A stretch of 64,000 nucleotides of DNA, from positions 22,672,579-22,736,578 of the forward strand of contig NC_057811.1 in NCBI RefSeq assembly GCF_018294505.1, in the 5' to 3' direction. The first letter of the stretch is position 1. The number at the start of each line of letters is the position of its first letter. Under the pieces are notes generated by a model that was not told the origin of the DNA, searched no databases, and was given only the letters and a program-made list of their open reading frames with translations. The position numbers were made by a program, and so were the translations under genes. The stretch is from Triticum aestivum. Taxonomy: Eukaryota > Streptophyta > Magnoliopsida > Poales > Poaceae. This document shows, piece by piece, positions 57,205 to 64,000 of this stretch.

Positions 57205-59991
57205 AGCATCCCCAAGCTTAATTCCTGCTCGTCCTCGAGTAGGTAAATGATAAAAACAGAATTTTTATGTGGAATGCTACTTGGCATAATTTTCAATGTA
57301 ATTCTCTTAATTGTGGTATGAAGGTTCAGATCTGAAAGATTCAAGACAAAAGTTTAATATTGACATAAAAATAATAATACTTCAAGCATACTAACTAAGC
57401 AATTATGTCTTCTCAAAATAACATGGCCAAAGAAAGTTATCCCTACAAAATCATATAGTCTGGCTATGCTCTATCTTCATCACACAAAGTATTTAATCAT
57501 GCAGAACCCCGATAACAAGCCAAGCAATTGTTTCATACTTTTGGTGTTCTCAAACCTTTTCAATCTTCACGCAATACATGAGCGTGAGCCATGGATATAG
57601 CACTATATGTGGAATAGAATGGTGGTTGTGGAGAAGACAAAAAGGGAGAAGATAGTCTCACATCAACTAGGCGTATCAACGGGCTATGGAGATGCCCATC
57701 AATAGATATCAATGTGAGTGAGTAGGGATTGCCATGCAACGGATGCACCAGAGCTGTAAGTATATGAAAGCTCAACAAAAGAAACTAAGTGGGTGTGCAT
57801 CCAACTCGCTTGCTCACGAAGACCTAGGGCATTTTGAGGAAGCCCGTCATTGGAATATACAAGCCAAGTTCTATAATGAAAATTTCCCACTAGTATATGA
57901 AAGTGACAACATAAGAGACTCTTTATCACGAAGATCATGGTGCTATTTTGAAGCACAAGTGTGGTAAAAGGATAGTAGCATTGTCCCTTCTCTCTTTTTC
58001 TCTCATTTTTTTTATATATGGCCTTTCTCTTTTTTATGGCCTTTCTTTTTTAATTTTTTATTTAGTCCGGAGTCTCATCCCGACTTATGGGGGAATCATA
58101 GTCTCCATCATCCTTTACTCACTTGGGACAATGCTCTAATAATGATGATCATCACACTTCTATTTTCTTACAACTCAAGAATTACAACTCAAAACTTAGA
58201 ACAACAATATGACTCAAAGTGAATGCCTCCAGCGGAGTACCGGGATATGCAATGAATCAAGAGTGACATGTATGAAAGAATTATGAACGGTGGCTTTGCC
58301 ACAAATACGATGTCAACTACATGATCATGCAAAGCAATATGACAATGATGGAGCATGTCATAATAAACGGAATGGTGGTAAGTTGCATGGCAATATATCT
58401 TGGAATGGCTATGGAAATGCCATGATAGGTAGGTATGGTGGCTGTTTTGAGGAAGGTATATGGTGGGTTTATGATACCTGCGAAAAGTGTGCGGTATTAG
58501 AGAGGCTAGCAATGGTGGAAGGATGAGAGTGCGTATAATCCATGGACTCAACATTAGTCATAAAGAACTCATATACTTATTGCAAAAATCTATTAGTTAT
58601 CGAAAGAAAGTATTACGTGCATGCTCCTAGGGGGATAGATTGGTAGGAAAAGACCATCGCTCGTTCCCGACCGCCACTCATAAGGAAGACAATCAATAAA
58701 TAAATCATGCTCCGACTTCATCACATAAAGGTTCACCCTACGTGCATGCTACGGGCATCAGAAACTTTAACACAAGTATTTCTCAAATTCAAAACTACTC
58801 AACTAGCATGACTCTAATATTACCATCTTCATATCTCAAAACAATTATCAAGCATCAAACTTCTCATAGTATTCAACACACTCATAAGAAAAAAATTTAC
58901 TAATCTTGAATGCCTATCACAATTAAAGCAAATTACCACGCTTTTTTGTAGGACTCTCAAAATAATCTAAGTGAAGCATGAGAGAACAATAGTTTCTATA
59001 AAACAAATCCACCACCGTGCTCTAAAAGATATAAGTGAAGCACTAGAGCAATAACTATATAGCTCAAAAGATATAAGTGAAGCACATAGAGTATTCTAAC
59101 AAATTCCGAATCAAGTGTGTCTCTCTCAAAAGGTGTGTACAGCAAGGATGATTGTGGCAAACTAACAAATAAAGACTCAAATAATACAAGACGCTCCAAG
59201 CAAAACACATATCATGTGGTGAATAAAAATATAGCTCCAAGTAAATTTACCGATGGATGAGGACGAAAGAGGGGATGCCTTCCGGGGCATCCCCAAGCTT
59301 TGGCTTTTTGGTGTCCTTAGATTATCTTGGGGTGCCATGGGCATCCCCAAGCTTAGGCTCTTGCCACTCCTTGTTCCATACTCCATCAAATCTTTACCCA
59401 AAACTTGAAAACTTCACAACACAAAACTTAACAGAATATCTCGTGAGCTCCGTTAGCGAAAGAAAAGAAAACACCACTTCAAGGTACTGTAATGAACTCA
59501 TTATTTATTTATATTGGTGTTAAACCTACTGTATTCCAACTTCTCTATGGTTTATAAACTATTTTACTAGCCATAGATTCATCAAAATAAGCAAACAACA
59601 CACGAAAAACAGAATCTGTCAAAAACAGAACAGTCTGTAGTAATCTGTAACTAACGCAAACTTCTGGAACTCTTAAAATTCAGAAAAAATAGGACGACCT
59701 AAATAATTTGTTTATTGATCTGCTGCAATTGGAATCAATATTATATCACGTTCTGGTAATTTTTAACAATTGTTTTCGTAAACAGAAAGTTTCTGGAATT
59801 TACAGCAAGATCAAATAACTATCATCCAAGAAGATCCTATAGGTTTAACTTGGCACAAACACTAATTAAAACATAAAAAAATCCAACCAGAGGCTAGATC
59901 AAATATTTATTCCTAAACAGAAGCAAAAAGCAAAAAAATAAAAATAAAATTGGGTTGCCTCCCAACAAGCACTATCGTTTAACGCCCCTAG
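57205..59991 (-). other. Non-coding internal domain of element E
   Basis: 2.8 kb from the PPT (57206-57219) to the gag stop without supportable ORFs. It holds PPT-like GCATCCCCAAGCTT copies at 59287-59300 and 59341-59354, and an AAGTGAAGCA cluster at 58969-59084. Its content parallels 45602-48094 of element A. Confidence 0.75.
58969..59084 (+). repeat. AAGTGAAGCA spaced repeats in element E
   Basis: Copies at 58969, 59033 and 59075, two of them in the context ATATAAGTGAAGCA followed by TAGAG. They correspond to the cluster at 46991-47152 in element A. Confidence 0.75.
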
Positions 59992-60828
59992 CTAGGCATA
60001 AAAGCAAGGATAGATCCAGGTATTGCCATCTTTGGTAGGCAATTCTTCAATAAGACACCTATAACCCTTAGGAGTTTCTTTCTTTCTATTAATTATCAAA
60101 CTTCTAGGCACGAAACCGAAAAAATCATTTGTAGCAAGTGGTTCCTTAATGATAGCAAAAAGATTGGGATGAGCACTTATTGATTTGAGATCCGCAGTTT
60201 CCTTATTAGAGGATTCACCCTTATTTTTAGGAACATACACAAGCTTGGCAATTTTGGTAGGAGGATTTGAGGTGTTCTTTACGGAAGAAAAGGTGGTCCC
60301 CAAGTTGTTAATGATACCCTCAAGTTTATCGATTCTAGTGGAATCTTGATTTATTCTTTCATTAACCATGGGTTCCTTTTCTTTAAAAAAATTCAAAGTG
60401 ACTCCTACCTTAGATCCATATTGGGTAATTTGGTTGTGGATCTTTTTATCCAAATTCTCAATTAACTCTATGGTAGCAACTTTATTTTCAATAATTTCAA
60501 GTCTTTGCATCACATGCTCCAAAGTTAACATGGTTCCATTAACCAAAATAGGTGGTGGACCAAACAAATCTATCATAGCATTATAAGAATCAAAAGTATG
60601 GCTGCCCAAGAAATTTCCTCCGGTAATGGTATCAAGAATGTATCTATTCCAAGGAGTGATGCCTACATAAAAATTGCGAAGAAGAACGGAAGTAGATTGC
60701 TTCCTAGTAGATCTATTTTGCGCATTGCAAATTCTGTACCAAGCATCTTTTAAATTCTCTCCCTCCCTTTGTTTAAAATTAAGAACTTCATTCTCGGGAG
60801 ATAAAGGAGTAGATAAAGGACTAGCCAT
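59992..60828 (-). CDS. Element E Gag-like protein (Athila/Sabrina type)
   Basis: A 278-residue protein from the ATG at 60826-60828. The frame stays open upstream through the PBS into the LTR, but 60828 is the sensible start because it lies 3' of the PBS and begins the conserved segment. The N-terminal part has the retrotransposon Gag signature (FKQREGENLKDAWYRI, 18-33; LLRNFYVGITPWNR, 49-62). Residues 103-175 look like a coiled coil. The C-terminus is basic/polar (FGFVPRSLIINRKKE) and has no CCHC zinc knuckle; no protease or pol follows. The ORF is uninterrupted. It would form or join virus-like particles whose enzymes come from an autonomous relative. Confidence 0.8.
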   Translation of the reverse strand: MASPLSTPLSPENEVLNFKQREGENLKDAWYRICNAQNRSTRKQSTSVLLRNFYVGITPWNRYILDTITGGNFLGSHTFDSYNAMIDLFGPPPILVNGTMLTLEHVMQRLEIIENKVATIELIENLDKKIHNQITQYGSKVGVTLNFFKEKEPMVNERINQDSTRIDKLEGIINNLGTTFSSVKNTSNPPTKIAKLVYVPKNKGESSNKETADLKSISAHPNLFAIIKEPLATNDFFGFVPRSLIINRKKETPKGYRCLIEELPTKDGNTWIYPCFYA

Positions 60829-60991
60829 AACGACGAAGCAAGTGAAAAAGAGGCAAACGGAAAAGAGAGGGCGAATAAAACGGCAAGGGTGAAGTGGGGG
60901 AGAGAAAAACGAGAGGCAAATGGCAAATAATGTAATGCGAGGGATAAGGGTTTGTGATGGGTACTTGGTATGTCTTGACTTTTGCGTAGAC

Positions 60992-61078
60992 TCCCCGGCA
61001 ACGGCGCCAGAAATGGCTCGTTGACGGGAAATCAAATCTTGACTTGACTTGGCGCGAATCTCCCCGGCAACGACGCCA
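60992..61078 (-). other. Duplicated tRNA-Asp-type primer-binding site in element E
   Basis: Two PBS-like copies on minus: a distal perfect one (60992-61009, complement of TCCCCGGCAACGGCGCCA) and a proximal one (61061-61078) with one mismatch (CGACGCC for CGGCGCC). Each is followed by GAAAT. The proximal copy is 11 bp from the LTR, the position used in element A; the distal copy is about 80 bp away. A segment of about 69 bp seems to have been duplicated and then diverged. Confidence 0.85.
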
Positions 61079-61089
61079 GAAATCCTTCT

Positions 61090-62667
61090 TGCTACCTCTT
61101 GAGCACTGCGTTGGTTTTTCCCTTGAAGAGGAAAGGGTGATGCAGTAAAGTAGCGTAAGTATTTCCCTCGGTTTTTGAGAACCAAGGTATCAATCCAGTA
61201 GGAGACCACGCTCAAGTCCCTTGCACCTACACAAACAAATAAGAACCTCGCAACCAACGCGATAAAGGGGTTGTCAATCCCTTCACGGTCACTTACGAGA
61301 GTGAGATCTGATAGATATGATAAGATAATATTTTTGGTATTTTTATGATAAAGATGCAAAGTAAAATAAAAGGCAATAAAAATAACTAAGTGTCGGAAGA
61401 TTAATATGATGGGGAATAGACCCGGGGGCCATAGGTTTCACTAGTGGCTTCTCTCAAGAGCATAAGTATTACGGTGGGTGAACAAATTACTGTCGAGCAA
61501 TTGATAGAATTGAGCATAGTTATGAGAATATCTAGGTATGATCATGTATATAGGCATCACGTCCGTGACAAGTAGACCGACTCCTGCCTGCATCTACTAC
61601 TATTACTCCACACATCGACCGCTATCCAGCATGCATCTAGAGTATTAAGTTCATAAGAACGGAGTAACGCTTTAAGCAAGATGACATGATCTAGAGGGAT
61701 AAACTCATGCAATATGATATAAACCCCATCTTGTTATCCTCGATGGCAACAATACAATACGTGCTTGTTTCCCCTTACTGTCACTGGGAATCGAGCACCG
61801 CAAGATTGAACCCAAAGCTAAGCACTTCTCCCATTGCAAGAAAGATCAATCTAGTAGGCCAAACCAAACTGATAATTCGAAGAGACTTGCAAAGATAACC
61901 AATCATACATAAAAGAATTCAGAGAAGATTCAAATATTGTTCATAGATAAACTTGATCATAAACCCACAATTCATCGGTCCCGACAAACACACCGCAAAA
62001 GAAGATTACATCGAATAGATCTCCACAAGAATCGTGGAGAACTTTGTATTGAGATCCAAAGAGAGAGAAGAAGCCATCTAGCTAATAACTATGGACCCGA
62101 AGGTCTGAGGTAAACTACTCACACATCATCGGAGAGGCTATGTTGTTGATGTAGAAGCCCTTCGTGATCAATGCCCCCTCCAGCAGGACGCCGGAAAAGG
62201 CCCCAAGATGGGATCTCACGGGTACAGAAGGTTGCGGCGGTGGAATTAGTTTTTCGTGGAAGCTTCTGGTTGTTTGGGGGTACATAGGTATATATAGGAG
62301 GAAGAAGTACGTCGGTGGAGCAACGTGGGCCCCACGAGGGTGGAGGGCGCGCCTAGGGGGGTAGGCGCGCCCCCCTGCCTTGTGCTCTCCTCGTTGATTT
62401 CTTGACGTAGACTCCAAGTCCTCTGGATCACGTTTGTTCCGAAAATCACGTTCCCGAAGGTTTCATTCCGTTTGGACTCCATTTGATATTCTTTTTCCGT
62501 GAAACATTGAAATAGGAAAAAAAACAGCAATTTGGGCTGGGCCTCCGGTTAATAGGTTAGTCCCAAAAATAATATAAAAGTGGATAATAAAGCCCATTAA
62601 ACATCCAAAACGGAATATAATATAGCATGGAACAATCAAAAATTGTAGATACGTTGGAGACGTATCA
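61090..62667 (-). repeat. 5' LTR of element E
   Basis: 1578 bp; the minus-strand 5' LTR that would drive the gag ORF. Ends GAGACGTATCA before gcgat (62668-62672). Confidence 0.93.
62289..62296 (-). promoter_or_regulatory. TATA box in the 5' LTR of element E
   Basis: TATATATA within cctatatatacc on minus, after a GC-rich GCGCGCC-containing tract. The layout resembles that of element A. Confidence 0.55.
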
Positions 62668-63726
62668 GCGATCAACTAAATGAGTGTGCCGCACCTCCAC
62701 TTTAAATAGGTGTCCGTCGCGGGCTCAACACTTAGGCCTCGCACGGACCCTAAAGCCCAAAATCTGTTCGGCCGGGATCCAAGTCCGAGTAGGATAATAT
62801 CTGACTCGTGGAGTCCGATCGGACCTCACAGGTTCATACCCTTAAGCGTGCGAGCCCTTAGGTTCAAGTCGGCTTGGTCGCAGGTCGGATCACCTCTGAC
62901 CTGCTCGGCTGGTAGCAGCCTCTAGCAAGGCGTGCCGACCACCAAGCAGACAATGAAGCCGGTTGGCAAACCTGTACATCACACTTCCATTCCTTTTGCC
63001 ACATGATATATGTTGTCGGGCTCAAGGCGAGTCTGTCATCCTTGTGCTAGCCGGACCTCTTTCTCATTTCAGTGATGCCGACCACAAATCAGATTATCTC
63101 ATAATCCTTGTCGCATGGCCATGTTTATCCTGGTCGGATCAAACGAGGGGCCCAAAGTATATCTCTCCTGATCAGAGGGGCAAATCCCATCTTGCTCGAC
63201 CATGTCTCGCAGCATGGGTCTAGACAAGCCCGAAACCTACCTTTGTAACTACCGAGTCACGGAGTAGCGTTTGGTTGGCCCAAAGCAAGTCCGTCACCAT
63301 CCTGAGTACATGTGCCAGCTCATGTCTTAGGACATAGAACGTATGTTGTACTAGAGAGTCACAGATGACATATCGCTGCGTCTCATAGTTGGGTTTGTCC
63401 GACTCGGACCTTATCTCGACTCGGATCCGACTATGTCGAATCCGACCAGATCCTTCCGAGTCCATATTATTCGGTTAGCATCCAATGCTCCATGGCTAGT
63501 GAGACCAAGCCATCGACCGTGGCATATGCTAGTCTGGTCGGCTACGCGTCCACACAACCCTTTCGACTAGGGACCTTTTAGGACAGTCATCATACAATGC
63601 ATAGTCCGACAAACAAGTCACGTACTTGCTGATACACATCATTGATAATGTCCAAGGGCTATCTTTATTCATAAACACATAGGAAATATCATCATACATG
63701 ATTGCCTCTAGGGCATATCTGCAACA
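62668..63726 (-). repeat. 5' LTR of Copia B, right portion
   Basis: Matches 14207-15258. The TATA box seen in the other LTR (14239-14249) is altered here to ctttaaatagg (about 62700-62710). It ends GCAACA, followed by gtaaa (63727-63731), the one-mismatch target duplication of B. Confidence 0.9.
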
Positions 63727-63840
63727 GTAAATATATATTATCTACTTTATATATATGATTCAGTTTTTGTCTATTCGAGATGTATATATATTATCTACTA
63801 AATTGTTTTATATTTCTTCTGGATTAGTTAAATAAAAGCT

Positions 63841-64000
63841 ATGGCGGACAATACCACTAGAGAAGGAGAAATGGCCCTGTTCGAGATCATACGCTCCCCG
63901 AGCCGACCAGATGAGAATGAAGAAGATGAAGGCTCACAATATCTAAACAATACCGGTGAGGGTGATATGATATTCGATGAAGACGAGCGAATAGATGAAG
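63841..64000 (+). CDS. CACTA first ORF, 5' part (runs off the window)
   Basis: ATG at 63841 opens a frame that is uninterrupted for 53 codons to the window edge. It is rich in Asp/Glu (for example FEIIRSPSRPDENEEDEG and GDMIFDEDERIDE) and resembles the acidic N-terminus of the second protein encoded by Triticeae CACTA elements. An AT-rich leader with a TATA-like tttatatatatg (63747-63758) lies upstream (63727-63840). The start is the first ATG in frame. Identification rests on recollection of these proteins and on the CACTA context. Confidence 0.6.
   Translation, partial: MADNTTREGEMALFEIIRSPSRPDENEEDEGSQYLNNTGEGDMIFDEDERIDE

Larger units (their letters stand above)
55634..62667 (-). mobile_element. 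Sabrina-like Gypsy element E, minus, gag only
   Basis: LTRs 55634-57204 (1571 bp) and 61090-62667 (1578 bp); on minus they start TGATACGTCTCCAAC and end AGAGGTAGCA. Target duplication gtgat (55629-55633) / gcgat (62668-62672); the undisturbed site in B's other LTR reads gcgat, so the left copy has mutated. PPT on minus at 57206-57219; duplicated PBS at 60992-61078; gag ORF 59992-60828; no protease or pol. It is a non-autonomous relative of element A with a different internal ORF. Confidence 0.93.
13840..63726 (-). mobile_element. Copia B (Angela/BARE-like), minus strand, carrying four later insertions
   Basis: Minus-strand LTRs start TGTTGGAGATATGCCC or a close variant and end CCCAACA. Left (3') LTR: 13840-15258. 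Right (5') LTR: 55260-55633 plus 62668-63726, split by element E. Target duplication gtata (13835-13839) and gtaaa (63727-63731), one mismatch. PPT GTGCAAGTGGGAGAT (minus, 15259-15273) and PBS TGGTATCAGAGCC (minus, 55246-55258) are present. Internal coding is on minus at 54137-50784 and, after the Sabrina A insertion, 15702-15279. All coding parts have stops and frameshifts. B is the base of the nested stack. Confidence 0.9.
12021..64000 (+). mobile_element. CACTA DNA transposon, split by the nested LTR stack
   Basis: Left part: about 12021-13839. Right part: 63727 to beyond the window. Support comes from the CACTA subterminal TTTAGTCCCGGTT palindromes at 12281-12412, ATTCGAGA repeats continuing on both sides of the insertion (13680-13839 and 63773), and the start of a typical CACTA first ORF at 63841. 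The terminal CACTA sequence is not seen; the left boundary is uncertain and may have been removed or displaced by the Helitron. The element has apparently captured two gene fragments (12736-13072 and 13289-13672). Confidence 0.65.

Noticed and set aside
60829..61359. Upstream extension of the element E gag frame
   Set aside because: The extension crosses the PBS and enters the LTR, so it would not be in the genomic RNA leader as coding sequence. The ATG at 60828 fits the conserved start.

Overview
The window is plant repeat DNA. Its Copia and Gypsy LTR families (Angela/BARE/WIS-like and Sabrina-like), CACTA transposons with TTTAGTCCCGGTT subterminal palindromes and Helitron end are typical of the grass tribe Triticeae (wheat, Aegilops, barley). 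I cannot say which species. I found no convincing intact host gene, no tRNA or rRNA gene and no CRISPR array.

Layout, left to right. 1-470: end-truncated Angela-type LTR. 471-3290: unassigned, non-repetitive-looking DNA with no supportable gene. 3296-8511: a complete, very young Copia element with an uninterrupted 1432-residue gag-pol. 8696-10970: the 3' part of a decayed CACTA element (transposase C-terminus plus internal repeats). About 11019-12020: a small Helitron ending in hairpin plus CTAG. From about 12021 to the right edge: a second CACTA element whose first ORF starts at 63841. Everything from 13840 to 63726 is foreign DNA inserted into that CACTA.

That 50-kb block is a stack of nested LTR retrotransposons that can be peeled using target-site duplications (TSDs). 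Copia B (13840-63726, minus; TSD gtata/gtaaa) sits in the CACTA. Sabrina-like element A (15708-50783, minus; TSD gtgat) sits in B's RNase H region. Sabrina-like element E (55634-62667, minus; TSD gtgat/gcgat) sits in B's 5' LTR. Angela-like Copia C (16629-44951, plus; TSD aatat) sits in A's 3' LTR. Element D (23947-43740, minus; TSD ggtat) sits in C's 3' LTR. D is non-coding and has an unusual LTR-internal-LTR-internal-LTR structure with an 8.02-kb tandem repeat. The nesting is therefore five deep: D in C in A in B in CACTA. Undisturbed copies of three of the insertion sites are present in the sister LTRs.

The most interesting signal is in the CACTA left part. A long near-perfect hairpin (12736-13072) has both arms derived from the same piece of a SNF2-type ATPase gene, with sequence most like the DRD1/CLASSY remodeller group. 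Next to it lies a second apparent captured gene fragment (13289-13672). A transposon-borne inverted repeat of a chromatin-remodeller gene could be a small-RNA source aimed at host silencing machinery. That function is inference; the hairpin itself is directly visible.
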